Source: Nautilus pompilius
Lineage: Eukaryota > Mollusca > Cephalopoda > Nautilida > Nautilidae
DNA length: 64,000 nt
Direction of reading: 5' to 3'
NCBI GenBank assembly: GCA_018389105.1
Contig: JACATO010000989.1
Coordinates: forward strand, 558,001-622,000
This document shows, piece after piece, positions 46,718 through 59,060 of this stretch. Both the position numbers and the translations under genes were made by a program. The notes beneath the pieces were generated by a model, which was not told the origin of the DNA, searched no databases, and saw only the letters and a list, made by a program, of their open reading frames with translations. How positions within the stretch are numbered: the first letter of the stretch is position 1; the number at the start of each line of letters is the position of its first letter.

Positions 46718-47975
46718 AATAATTCTATACATGAATGTAACAAAATACCTTTGAGGATTTTATGAAATCTGAAAGTCATATAATTTACATAAAATTTCAC
46801 AACAACATACACTTTGTTTAAAATTTTTACAGTTTTTATTTCTGCTATCTAGCATTATTTTTTTCTTTTAAATTTAAAAGGGAAATCTGAAAGTATTGCA
46901 TCAAATTTGTCCTTCAAGATGGAAGGGATAAAACAGTCTCATCTTAAACTAATATCAGTTCTTCCACATAAATAGCTTGATACGTGGTTTTAGCATGGAA
47001 CTACTTCATTAGCTGTTGTATGTTTACAAACCAACTCATTTTTTTGTCTTTTGTATGGCAGGTATTTGGATTTTTTGCAAAACTATCTTTTGCATACAGT
47101 TTTAAACTTAAAAAAAATGTTATTTTGACATTTTGGGAATTTTCGGTTAAAATTTTTTTGCATAATTAAAAAAAAACATGAGCTTTGCTAGAACATTTTA
47201 AACTATGTATGCATGTATTTTTGTGTGTATGTGTGTCCTGGAGCACTTAAATGTTTAGTTAGCTTATTATTATTTTTTTTTAATTTGATGTATATTTTTT
47301 AATTTCAAATTATCTGATAATTACAGTAAAAGTTGATTTCAAATATATAATGTTGAGAAAGTTTGATTAGGGCATCAGAAATATTAAATAGAATTATGCA
47401 TATAATAAACTTTCAAGTATAAATAAATGATAAGAATGGAATATTCCAGCCCAGGTGTCTCTCTTGATAGAGATAAAAGAAAGTTAACATTAGATTGAGA
47501 ACCCAATTTTTTATTTCTATTAGCATTTTTTTAAAAAAAAAATTGTATTTATTTTCATTTCTTGTTTAATAGATTAATTTGATAACTTCTATTTTTATGT
47601 TTTGTGCAAGATATTTACTACAAATATATTTCTTTTTCAATGTTTCCAAAAATATTTATTTTTTTTTGTTAGGCTTAAAAGAACAGCAGAAACCACTGTT
47701 TTATGATCAATATAATTGACTGTAAGAGAAACAGTTTTGTTTTTTTTTTAAAATAAACCTGTTTAACTTGCCTGTTTCTTCTCCTGTGAGAGAACAATGT
47801 AAGTTATCTCTAATCAACTTTACCTGTCCAACATTCCCTGCTTTGCCAAGCAGAGAAGCTGTCTCTAAACTTGTGCTCATGCCTACTGTACTGTATCTCT
47901 TCTTTTAAATATAATTTACAGATGAATGTGTTTAAAATACTACTGAGAAAAATCAAACAGACATGGCCATTACTT

Positions 47976-48190
47976 TTGTCACTTAAATAAAGTAGAAGCG
48001 TTGTGTTCACTGGAGGGACCAAAATCAGAAAAAAGAAAATGAATAGTTGGTTTGCTGCTGACTTGATTACGGACTACTGAATTGTGTGGCATACTAGGGC
48101 CGCTGTTGTAGAAAGGGATGGGTTCCGTTTGATTCTGATAAATGTAGAGCTGACAAAAAGTGGCTTGAGGTGCAGGCTGCAAATTCTCTT
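47976..48190 (-). other. Possible exon, unassigned
   Basis: On the minus strand, a pyrimidine/AG context (agagaatttgcag) ending near 48178 is followed by a 67-codon open frame with balanced composition, unlike nearby AT-rich frames: it reads QPAPQATFCQLYIYQNQ and continues to PIPFYNSGPSMPHN, then stops at 47979-47981. I recognise no protein. The acceptor-like site is imperfect and I found no clear donor. It may be a host exon, a TE piece or chance. Confidence 0.2.
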
Positions 48191-48544
48191 GCTTTACTTA
48201 GGTAGATGAATAAGCCATGCATTACTTAGTGATGCCATTAGTTTAGCAGATATCTACAGAAGGGGAGGGGGGCATTGTTTTCTTGTGGTTATTGGCTTTG
48301 CAATAGGAAAAGTGAGAACAGAATGCACTAGAAACAACCAACTTGTGATAGAGCGCAAAAAAAGGAAAAATTGTGAGATTTGCCATTTGGTGCTGGTGAA
48401 TCTCATTACATTTGGGTAAATTATGGAGTTGAAAAATTGATACCAGGGCCATTAATATGAAAACCAGCTAGAAATGTTATTATCTGGGCGGGCGGGCTTT
48501 GTTTGAGCATTCCAAGAAAATTGGGGATTTAAAATGGCAGACTT

Positions 48545-48620
48545 TCTGGTGGTTGAATGGTTAGGAGATCTCATCTGTTTGGGGAGAAACAAAATGTTGG
48601 GCCATTCTTAGTGATAACTC
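48545..48620 (+). mobile_element. SINE head fragment
   Basis: tggtggttgaatggttagga fits a tRNA A box region; the B box is not clear (the spot where it should be reads gttgggccattc). A short, worn fragment. Confidence 0.35.
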
Positions 48621-49127
48621 AGTCTGCAAATTATGAAACAACATTAGTCAGCTGGTACGGAGCCAGTGAACCATTATGAACAAACTTTGTTTTTTGTATT
48701 GTTACATTCAGATAATTTTTTAAAATAAATATTTGCAATAAATTCTATTAAGCAGTAATTGCTTACATAGAATAATTATGAACATAAGTACAAAATAGAT
48801 GCTTCTCTTGTTAAATGGGTGTTAAATTTGCTTAAAACTGCATGTTTTGATATAAATGTTAGTTACATGGGCATCCACAAGGGGATGAGCAAGAGGGAGG
48901 GGATCTGACCCCAGAAAGTTGGTGATAGTGCAATGAAAGTGTAGTCTAATCACACCCGGCAAAAGGGCTGGAAAGAGATTAGTAATATAGGAAAATACAA
49001 TATAATGCACTGGAAGAGCATGCATATGTCAAACTAAATAGCTAAATCTGTGTCTCTCTAGTTTGAGAAAAAAATCCGATACGTTAATCAAGAAATGAAG
49101 CGGTTGCCAATTAGTTAGTATAACTGT

Positions 49128-49180
49128 GTTTGATTAGTTAGTTAGTGATCCTAGCAGTGCTTCTAACTGATTAATCAAAC
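49128..49180. repeat. Inverted repeat in the hAT 5' region
   Basis: gtttgattagttagttag (49128-49145) and ctaactgattaatcaaac (49163-49180) are complementary at 16 of 18 positions with a 17-base loop. It lies between the left end and the start of the transposase frame and may be an internal transposase-binding site, as subterminal repeats are in hAT elements. Confidence 0.6.
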
Positions 49181-50328
49181 TAAGTGCTAGTTGTCACTTA
49201 AGATTCCACTAGGCTATAAAAAATTAGCAAAGAAATCTCTGTCCAATAGCCAAGCAGTCCGGTGAAGTCAAGTCAGGTACAGTTTACACTTGTATTTGTT
49301 TTAGATATTTTGTTAATCCTCATTTTTCAAAAATGGATATCAGAAAGCTTTTAGCAAAGCGGAAATTAGAAACACCAGAGAAGGAAGCAAGAACTTAGGA
49401 ACAAAGCTGTCCTATCTCTGGTCCAGATTCAACAAAAGCAGTTAAATTTGATCAACCCAATCATTCTGATGATATTGGATTGCATGTTAATTCGTCTATA
49501 AAACTAACGGACAATCTTAAACACAATCTGTTTGTAAATAGTGACTCGTCTCTTGGGAATTATGATTTCAAAAAAGATGCAAAAGAAGCATGGAGTTTCT
49601 GTCATGTGTGTGGCTAAATCAGTATTCACCATGGCTTAGTTATTCCTCACATCTAAAAGGAGCAATTTGTAAATAATGTAAAAATTTCCCATAGCTACTT
49701 CATTGTGGAACACAGGGAGCTTCACCATGGCACCTTTTATAAGGTATAACGACTTTCATGAAAGTGCTAGACGTCATATTCTTACCATTTGGCACATCAA
49801 TGCAACAAACCTTTTGGCCATCAAGAAAAAATTAGAAATGTACATAGTGTCAACTGGACAGTGCTTTGAAGTGAGACATTGAACAGAATTGGAAAATATA
49901 TCCAGTATTGTCAACCATCCTTTTTGTTGTACACAGGACATTGCTTCACATAGTAAAGGAAGAAAAACCGGAAATGTTCAAAGCCAGTTTAATTTTTGTA
50001 TTGAATCAGGAGATGAGATGCTGTGAAACCATTTGGAAAATGCTCCAGCAGCTGATGCTCACTATACATCTGTCCATGTAGAAAGTGAACTAATGATTCT
50101 CTGTGAAGCAACTATCAGGAAAGAAAGTGTTTTTGGAAAATAATTTTATTGGATTTTCAAAGCTTATGAAAGCGCTGACTGGAAAGGATTAATTTCCACT
50201 TGGTGTACATTTCATTGACATAATGACCACTGAAAATATTTTCTAAGAAGAATCTCTTGGATTTGCAAGACTATATGAACTGGATGCTACTTCCATTGCC
50301 AATATCTCTGTCAACGAAACCTCTGATA

Positions 50329-52450
50329 GCAATGCTTTTTTACTATGAAGTTTGCTTTTACTCCAATCATTTTTAGCTTTAAGTTTTAAAAAAATAAAAA
50401 GCAAAGAAGCTAATGGGATCCAAAAAGAACGCATCACCATAGTCTCTTGTTTTGATTTCAGCCAATCAGAACAAAGTGCGCCACTCAAAAAAAAAACAAA
50501 AAAAAAAAACAGACCTAATGCCCATCGCTTAGGTATGGATTGTATTTTGCCATTTCCCTTTTTTATTGAAAATATTCATTACTATCCACCCCTATGCCAG
50601 CAAAGTGGCCATCAAATGGTAGTGAAGTGTGTGTGCCTAAAAAGAAGCGGCCGTCTGTCTTGCTGGATGTAAAAATGCAGGTCATATGACGAGTTGAGGC
50701 AGGGAAGAAGTGCTATGTGGCTCACTCGCTAGGTGTGGCTCAGTCCACATTGAAAACCATCTTAAACCAAGCAGACAGTATAAAAGCTTCTGTTAAAATG
50801 GCAGGTGTGTCAACTGCTAAGAAATTAACTCGTGAGAATCAGCGTAATGGAGACAATGGGAAAGAAATTGTGTGTTTGGGTGAATAATATTATACAGCAT
50901 CATATGTCACTCACTTAGGCTTACATTGTTGAGAAAATGAACAAAAATTCAGTGCTTGTATCACAGGTGAGGCAGGTAGTGCTGATGTCCAAGTAGCCTG
51001 CAAATTTTCAGCCACACTGAGAGCCGTCATAGAGGGAGGTAATTACCACCCAGATTTAGTTTTCAATGTTGACAAGACAGGGCTCTTTTGGAAAAGAATC
51101 CCCTCAAGAAGCTTCATAGCCAGAGAGAAGAAACGTGCCTCAATTTAAGGCTGCTAAAGATCGCCTCACCTTATTGCTGAGTGGAAATGCCTCAGGTAAT
51201 TTTAATTAAAGCTTCTTCTCATTCATTGTTCTCAAACACTAAGGACGATGAAAGGGCTCTCCAGAAATAATCTGCCAGTTATCTGGTTGGCAAATATAAA
51301 GGTTTGGGTATTGATGGATGTTTTGCATGACTGGTTCATCCATCACTTCTGTCTGGCTGTTGAACATTATTGTCAGAAAAGGGAACACGAACCTAAAGCA
51401 TTGTTGATTTTAGATAATGCCCCATGTCACCCTGAAAACCTAGAGACCGTATCAACATCCATACTAGTTGATATTGTCTTTCTTCCTCTGAATGCATCCA
51501 TCCTAAAATCCATGGATTATGGGGTTTTTGCAGCATTTAAAGCATATTAACTGAAGCACACATTTAGACAGCTTATCAAGGCCTGTGATGAACAACAGCT
51601 GACAAAAATTTTTGGAAATCTAATAACGTAATGGGAGCAATTGATAGCATCAGAGATGCCTGGCAAGAGGTGACAAGCGAGTGCATGAATGGGGTGTGGC
51701 ATAAGCTGTGAGCAGATGACGTCAATGACCTTGCTGAGGCTTTGAGAAAGAAGCAAGATTTGATGAAGTAGGCGTTGATGATGTGCAAGAGCTTCTCAAC
51801 TCTCGTGAGGAGTTACTTACCAACAAAAGATTTGCAAGAACTAACACAACAGGAACAGCTGATGAGAGATGGACAAGAACCGGTCGCAGATGAGATGCCA
51901 AAAAAAGCGTTAACTACGAAAGTTGTCTGAAAATATTGCAAAGGTTGTGGATGCTACGGAGGCCTTTTCAACTAATGACCCAGACTGGGAACGCGGCAGT
52001 GTTGGAAGAAATCTCGTGCTATTGTGAGATTTTTAAAGAAAGGAGGAAGAAGGTAAGACAGACAACACTTGATGCATTCATCAAAAAAGAAGTCCTCTGT
52101 TCAGCAGCTATAAGAACCAGAGTAAGGCTCATCAAGCCAGGATCTTGGCAGCTCACCACACAATCAGCAACACCCATCCACCATTGCCAAGTTGGAGCAA
52201 AGGTTGGCAACAGTGGTAAACCCAGTGATGCAAGTCACTGGTGAGTTTAATTGTTTTTTGTTTTTTTTTGTTCTGTTTTATAATGTTATATTTTTTGGAC
52301 TTGTACAGTATGGCAAAATACGGAATAATGAAGGACTGGAGCTTATTCCCATTTGCCTTATGTTGAAATTACCTCTCATGCCGAAGTTTCTGAGAACCAT
52401 ATGAATTTTATATCCACTTCATTGCCAGAGATAGGTAATACCTGCACTGT
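50329..52450 (+). mobile_element. Tigger-like (pogo) element nested in the hAT
   Basis: Proposed ends: left caatgcttttttactatgaa after TA (50327-50328), right on the other strand cagtgcaggtattacctatc with TA at 52451-52452. The end match is weak, but taking the element out with one TA joins ...acctctgata to ttgattag... and keeps the hAT frame continuous into FDLNLLK. That supports these limits. The 2122-bp length suits Tigger. It is younger than the hAT it interrupts. Confidence 0.78.
50594..52240 (+). pseudogene. Tigger-like transposase, broken
   Basis: Starts near ATG 50594 (MPAKWPSNGSE). In order: a CENP-B-like helix-turn-helix (LGVAQSTLKTIL near 50735), the first catalytic block VFNVDKTGLFWKRIPSRSF near 51060-51115, LPVIWLANIKVWV and the open stretch 51248-51550 with the second block LLILDNAPCHPENL near 51405 and third block SILKSMDYGVFAAFKAY near 51495-51548. 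The C-terminal tail includes CYCEIFKERRKKVRQTTLDA near 52020-52075. All three catalytic Asp codons remain. Several stops and shifts (50685, 50885, after 51550) show it is dead, though it is less worn than the hAT around it. Confidence 0.9.
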
Positions 52451-54025
52451 TATTGATTAGTGTACAAAGTTTGACTTGAATCTACTAAAAAGCTACATGG
52501 TCAAGGTTGATACACTTGGTGCTCTACAATAGCAGAAAAGGAAAGGATGATTAAGTTACAATAAAACATAAGTATTCAAAAGCTGTGTTCATCCACTGTG
52601 CTGTTCATAACTCAATCTGGTTGTGAACAACTTGAATTGTGTACCTGAGATACATGATACAATTGGTACAATCGAAGCTGTTGTAAAATTTTTCCATGAG
52701 AGTCCAAAGAGAAGATGTTTTCTTCAAAATGTGGCACTACTATCTGAAACATGTTGGACTGCAAAACACAAAAATATTAGAATTTTTTCTGACAAATTTG
52801 AATGCTGGCTACTACAGTTTCAGGTAAAATACAACAAGATGCACACCAATTAGAATCTGCTTCAAACATAGTGACATTTGTTTTTTGTCTGACTGTAATT
52901 TTTAGATATTTGGCCATGCTAGAATCTGTAACCCAGTTTCTCCAAGTTGTTGAACTTGATATCATAAAAGTGTATGATCATGTTCAGGAACTTATAAGTG
53001 TATTTCATAAACACTGACAGAAATCAGAAGAACAATTCAACAAATGTTTCACTAAAGTTCATCAGTTGTCAGAGAAGTTGAATATTAGATTAGCTGTTTC
53101 CAGACAATGCAGACATCAGACATTTTGATCTAATGTTGGTGGCTCAATTGTGGAGGAATATTTTAATCAAAAATTGTTTATACCATATTTTGACTCAGTC
53201 ATTTCATCACTAGAGATGCTGGTTTGCTGCAGAAAATAAAAAAAATTTCTGTCTATTTTTACCTTCATCTTGTACAAATGGCACACATTGGACACGAAGA
53301 ATTCAAAAACCAAATCGTATAAATAAATGAAGTGTACAAAATTGAAAATTAAGAAGCAGTAGCTATCATCTGGTTTGAGATGTGGTACAAACAGGGGGAA
53401 CAATGTGTTATCAAATTTTAAAATGGGCTGATTGAGATGTAGGGGCACACTGATCTATTCCTTCCATTCATCAAGTAGTTCATATTGCTCTAACATTACC
53501 AGTAGCTCAAGAGAAAGGTGAAAACATGGCTAAGGTCAACAATGGGAGATGATCATTTGTCTGGACTTTGTGTGATAAGTGTTCATAGAGCAACAGTTTC
53601 AGCTAACAAACGCAAACTTATTCAAAAAGTAATGGATAAATTCGGACAAGACCATAGATGTTTACAATTTGTAATGAATAAAAAACTTTTAAATTTGTTT
53701 TAATATTGTGAGCTCTGATGGAGAAGCAACAGAAGCAGACTAACGTCGAAAAAATAAATTAAATTTTTGAAACTTCTAAAAGAATCACAAGAAATATTTC
53801 TAAGTAAAAAAATTATTGATCAAAATCTTTGATAAAAAAAAAAAAGACAAATTATTATTTTTCATTTTTTGATGTTAGTATGCTTTCCTCACTTGACATA
53901 TTCCCTGCCCTCGATATTATTTTGTCATTTTGTCTCCTCTCCCATCATTTATCCTGCAGACATTTTTTTGTCATCCCCTTCCACCATGAAAAAATCCTGT
54001 GAATGCCCATGGTTACATACCCCTG

Positions 54026-57000
54026 GTAAGAAGCAAAATTACTGTGCCCATCAGGTTATTTAGCATATCTCTGGTAATGTGTTTCTATTAATGCAGTTTT
54101 TACAGCAAGATTGATTGATTAAAACCTTTTTAATGAACTTTTTATATTTGATGCTGTTTATTCATAATACATTGAGGCATCCACATAAGCAGAAATAGTC
54201 CAGAAATTTTTATTTTCAGTCAATGAATAAAATCTCATATCTAATCATTTGGTAAAGTTTAGTAAAATCCATGTTTACATGAGATTTACTGATGATGATG
54301 GATTTCACTTTATATGTGCTGACAGATTAAACAGGTGTTTTTATTATGTCCACTGCTTGCTACTATTTTAATCTTTTGGCTTGATTTGGAATACACAAAC
54401 TTTTTTTAGAATTTTATTTATTTATCTTTTTGTTCTCTCTCATTTGCAATTTCTTTTGATCTTTTCTATTAAAACTGACAGAAAGATTACATCTTTTACC
54501 ACTGGCATCAATGAGTTAATGCATTTTAACTTTATAATTGTGTTGTATCTCGCCTTGCTAATTGGTTATACAAAAAGAAGATTGAGAAGTCAGATGAATT
54601 AAGTAATTAGGACTTTTCTCTCTCTCTTCTCGTCTTCAAACTAAAAAAAAAATGGAAGTGATAAATCTTTAATAAATTCAATGAAATTCAGCTGAATTTT
54701 GTTCTGTATTTAATGAGTTAAAAACTGAAATCACTCAGTGTCTTGTTTTTCAAATTTGTTTTTATTAGGATCCGTGCTGTAGCATTAAAGTTGAGGAAAA
54801 TTATTTCAGACTCTAATAAAACCAACAGAATGGTGGCATAGAATTACACACAAAATATACTCTGCTTTGGAAAAAAAACAAACAAATTTGAGTGAATAAT
54901 CCAATCTGTTTTAAATAGATTTAATCTAACCATAAAAAGGTCTTGTATTCTATTCAGTAATATTTTTCAAATTTACTTTTAACAGGAAAAGCCATCTTGC
55001 ATTGATGCAGTAAATTGATTAAAATTTGAAGAATCTCTGACTTTTGAAAGAGGAATAAATTAACAGGCACATTTATAATCTCAGGTTTTCTTTACAGCAT
55101 AATTAATATAGAATCAAATCATCATTAACATTTTTTAAAAAAATATTTATTTTATCCAATTACACATCTAATTATTTTTTTCAAAACAAAACAGAAAACC
55201 TAAAGCAACAGCAGTCATAGGAATGTTAAACTCATTCTCTGGGAAATAAATGCTTCACAAACTGAGTTGTCATCGTTACTTGAAAATTTATGATATTAAA
55301 TTCCCAGATAATGGCAAAATTATTTTAAAAGAATGGTTATCAATGTAAATTTTTTTAGAAAAATGGTACATTAAGAAATCATATTTAGCCATAGACTTTA
55401 AATTCTTTAGAATGGTAGACTTTTTTCATAGAAAAATCTGAGCATGATGTTGAAATGAAATCTAAAATAAAAATATGGACTGTATGATAATGGCATATTA
55501 TTTCCATTCACCAATGCTACAGATGCTGCTTGGTTTTTGATGAATCCCAGGAGGTCAGCCATAGGAGATGCATTTTTTTTTCTCAGGTACTATGATTTCC
55601 CTACACTACTGTTACCTGAGATCAGCTCTGTACATACAGATGAATAAACTACAATTAAAACATGTAAAGTTATCCAAATATGAAATATGCCTATATTTAG
55701 GAAGACGTCAAATCTTCTGTGGCCTAGTTTATTTTAGTTATTACAAAGTGGCTGCATGCCATTACAGCTGATGCTAATGTCTTCAGGATAAGGAATTCTT
55801 CATTGATGTGGCTTTTTAAACTGGCTTACACTGTCAACTATTAACAAATACTACTGGAAATCTGTTTCATTTATTGATAATTAGCTTTTCAAGGAAATTT
55901 TTCTTGATATCAAACCTAAAGTTTTTGTATATTCTCTTTAAAATCCTAATAATTTTCAGTAATTACACCTCTCTTAAACATTGATGAAATATATTAAGAA
56001 AGTGTAATATTTTTAATCCCACTATGTCATTTGTTTAAATCTTGGACAAAGTCTTGAAAGCCTTTGCTTGACCAGTTTTGTTTGGTCTAAAAAGTAAAAA
56101 AGGTATGAATTAAGGTAATTACATGAGATAAAAAAGAAACTGTAGGTAAATTATTTAAGAGTTTAATCCAAACAAACATGTGTACCTGTACAGGTATATA
56201 GTTATAGTGAAGTGACAAAAAAAAAAGGAAAGGCAACAAGCTCTTTAAAATATTTAAAGAATTTTAGTAGAAATTTGTGGGAAATCTTAGAATTTATCAT
56301 TAAGGTTGTAGTGAATGTATGGGTAGATGTTTTTGTTACCAGCCAAACAGTACTCAAGGTGAAAAAGTCAGCTAAGCTTAATTTAGTAATGTAGATTGTA
56401 GTCATGTTGAGTAAGATCCTTAGGAAGATTTTTGACTGAAAGCATTAACCAGTTTAAAATTCAAGCTGAAAAGCCAGCTTATGTTATGCAGGCCATGGTT
56501 AATGTCCTCTGTATATGTCTACAGTTTCTCAAAAGACAGACAGTAAAAAAATTATTAGTTGAACAAGAGGTGATGGATTTTCAAAAAGTTGGCTTTGCAT
56601 GAGTGCTTTTCATATAGTCCTATTATGAGTGATCTTATATATTATGTGGGAGACAGCATGGATCTTTGTTTCATGTATGCATGTTGTGTTGACAATCATT
56701 GATGTAACAGTGCAGAATATTTTAAAAAAAAATATTGAATTATCACTATAGCAAATACCGCATTTTAAAAAGATGAGACTGTTTGCTATTTTAAAGTTTT
56801 TGATGGTATCATATTTAAGATAAACAGGTTGTTCTGGATAAGTTGGAGGGGAGGAAACTCTGAGTTTACAGCATTATGAATTGGGCAAATGGAAATTCTT
56901 TTACAGTATTCTCTAATGGGGTTATTTTATCAAGAGTTACTTAAAAAGGGAAAAATATTAACTCTGGGTACAGCTTAACTTATGCTGCCTTATTTTATTA

Positions 57001-58650
57001 ATTTATCATTTTGTGTGCTTGAAATGGCAAAGTTTAGATGTTTGTAAAGCTACATACAAGATTATATTACCAATGTGAAGTTGTTCCTTTGATGTAGTGT
57101 TCAGGTGACTAGTACAGATAACAAATTTTGATCAAATCAAGGAATGTTGTGGATGAGATGGCTGGCAGATAGATCAATGTTTTTGATTATTTGCAAAAAA
57201 AAAAAATATTTTGTCTGCTGGTCTCCACACTGGCTGACAAGTTTACCGGTGGAGGGGCAATGCATGTTGTGAAAACCACTAAGTAAGAAACCTTTTCATA
57301 GCAAATTGATTTTAGCCCCCCTCTTTAAAAAAAAAAAAATAAAAACTTACAAACATTTCTTTAAGTTTTTCTGATTTAGTGGGATTACAATGATCAGAAG
57401 CAGTGTGTTTACAGATCTTTTGTTAACAGTTTGCTCTTAAAAAGTTTTGCGCATAACCAGTTAAAACGGCTATAAAACCAGAAAAGGACAATTCCTTAAC
57501 TTTTTTGTTGTTAGTACTAATTTCTTGAAGTCTAATCAGTTAAATGAAAGTAAATTCTAATTTTTTTGAAAATAGTTTAACTAAAGACAAGCTTTAATAA
57601 AGATAACTGGAATCATTGCTGCTGCTTTCATATATGCAGATCTGACCAAAGACAGAAGTTTTTCCTGTGCACTAGAACTGCATTGGGGGGATCCACATGT
57701 GAGTCGGGTACCATCAGATCTAGGAGGGAAATTAACTCCTACAGCTCTTCTGATTGGTAGTGGAAGGAGGCTGAAAGAAGTGCACTGTATAAAAGAAGAA
57801 ACCATGTCATGAGGCTGTATATCAAACAAAATTTTTCCATCATAATAAATGAGTGCACTGTGTTAATTGACTAACCACAATTCACATTTGAGTTAGTGAT
57901 TGCAGTTTACTAATACTCTATGCCAAGCTACTGCATTATATTAGGGACATTCAAATTAAACCAGCCTGATGCAGTTACAACTTTCAGCCGAATTTATCCC
58001 CAATATCTGGCCCTCTTGGATGCTTCATCAGAGTGGCAAATGCTGGAAAAAGCAAAATATGTCATGATTTTAAGAATCTTTTACATATCAATAAGATTTG
58101 TATCAGTTCCTCCAAATGCCTGGGAGGCATTATAGATAAACAGACATTTATTTGATGTCCTGCTTGCTACATTCATTGACGTCATCTTTTTAGAAATGAG
58201 AAATAAATTCCAATTATTTCCCCTGTACTTTAAATATTCAATGTTGCCATGAGGAGAATTAATGACATTCATGAGCTCTTCATGTTTAACGATCAAGTCA
58301 GTTTGTAAAATGGCCTTTTAATGATACACATGGCTTGCTCTTTTATGAGAGTAAGGTGAAAATTGCTGGATATTGTTTCACAAGTTATAATTAAGCAAAT
58401 TTATTGCAAAGGAGAATGGTTAGTTCGCTGAAAGTGATAGATTAAAATCGTTGATAAAAATAGTGTAGCAATTTTGAAAAAGAGACTTTAATAGAGAAAA
58501 TGAAAAGGAGATTTGTACTCATCCATAAGCCTGGTATATCAACATTAAAAGATGTTGAGCATCTTGAATCATACAGGTATATGTTGTTGTTGAACTCTTA
58601 TCCTGACTATTGAGGTCTGATGACATCTTTTTTATCTTTTTGTGGTGCAT
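54026..58650. other. Mostly unassigned AT-rich sequence
   Basis: No element recognised apart from a mariner-like single end at 57949 (agggacattcaaattaaacc) similar to the fold-back at 25379. A plus-strand frame at 57580-57790 is open without an ATG and looks less random than its surroundings (AAFIYADLTKDRSFSCALEL, then HWGDPHVSRVPSDLGGKL), but I cannot assign it. Frames at 57581-57829 (minus) and 57920-58296 are its shadows or random. Confidence 0.45.
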
Positions 58651-58656
58651 GCGTGA

Positions 58657-58677
58657 GTGTGTGTGTGTGTGTGTGTG
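58657..58677. repeat. (GT)n microsatellite
   Basis: A GT run of 21 bases, with imperfect GT text continuing near 58690-58702. Confidence 0.9.
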
Positions 58678-58784
58678 AAAGTTCTTGTATGTGTGTGTAT
58701 CTCCAAGGAGAAGATCTTACCAATGTGAGCTACATGTGAAATATCAGCCTTGGTGACCAATCAAGCAGTTACCTGGGTATGGTT

Positions 58785-59060
58785 GGGAGCTCTTGAGCAG
58801 TCACTAAGGCGCGGCGAGCCAGTTGAGAGTTACCTGCAGAACCCTCATTAGATGTACTAAAAAAAAAAAAAAACATTTGTAGATGTGGAAAGAAACTGGA
58901 TTGCTTTGAGGAAATCTGTGATCAGCTGGTGGAAAAAGAGCAAAAAGAAAATTATGCCAGGGAGTTTGCTAAACCAAGCAAGCCAAGACTGGGATTCAAA
59001 TCCTGACCCTCAAAACTTTACCATTTTAATAGTCTATTCACTGGGCCACCAGTTGCCTGC
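58785..59060 (-). mobile_element. tRNA-derived SINE, minus orientation, best preserved head
   Basis: Read on the minus strand from 59058, the head gives aactggtggcccagtgaatag (A box) and ggatttgaatcccagtc (B box) about 35 bases on. The body has gcaaactccctggcataatt, then gatcacagatttcctcaaag. The tail reads catctaatgagggttctgca and ggtaactctcaactggctcg, ending gctcaagagctc near 58790. A 17-base A run (58860-58876 region) expands the tail internally. It shares the order of blocks with the other copies. Confidence 0.78.

Larger units (their letters stand above)
46718..48861. other. Unassigned sequence, two weak candidates inside
   Basis: AT-rich to 47800. The interval 47979-48190 (possible exon) and 48545-48620 (SINE head) are listed separately. 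Frames at 46984-47169, 47810-48022, 48243-48452 and 48822-49025 have no recognised domain. Confidence 0.45.
49333..53720 (+). pseudogene. hAT transposase relic (zinc finger/DUF4371), split
   Basis: Starts near ATG 49333 (MDIRKLLAKRK). In order: a TTF-type zinc-finger part around 49600-49760 (LSYSSHLKGAICKYCKNF), the DUF4371-like catalytic part around 50200-50320 (ESLGFARLYELDATS), the insert, then FDLNLLKSYM near 52470, the C-H block VFIHCAVHNSI near 52590, QLESASNIVTFVFCLTVIF near 52850, SRQCRHQTF and SIVEEYFNQKLFIPYFDSV near 53100-53200, and the C-terminal dimerisation block WLRSTMGDDHLSGL near 53525. The domain order fits ZMYM1-like hAT proteins. Stops and shifts occur throughout. It is an old copy. 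Confidence 0.85.
48862..54025 (+). mobile_element. hAT element (ZMYM1-like/DUF4371 type) with nested insertion
   Basis: The right end, read on the other strand, is caggggtatgtaaccatggg followed by cattcacagg. The left end carries gttacatgggcatccacaag near 48862, matching all but the outermost bases, so the extreme left tip is lost or mutated and no 8-bp target duplication can be read. The interior holds a hAT transposase relic split by a Tigger-like element at 50329-52450. Without the insert the hAT element is about 3.0 kb. Confidence 0.82.

Noticed and set aside
58995-59058. Possible tRNA gene (good A and B boxes)
   Set aside because: The cloverleaf stems do not pair and the sequence continues into the SINE body, so it is a SINE head.
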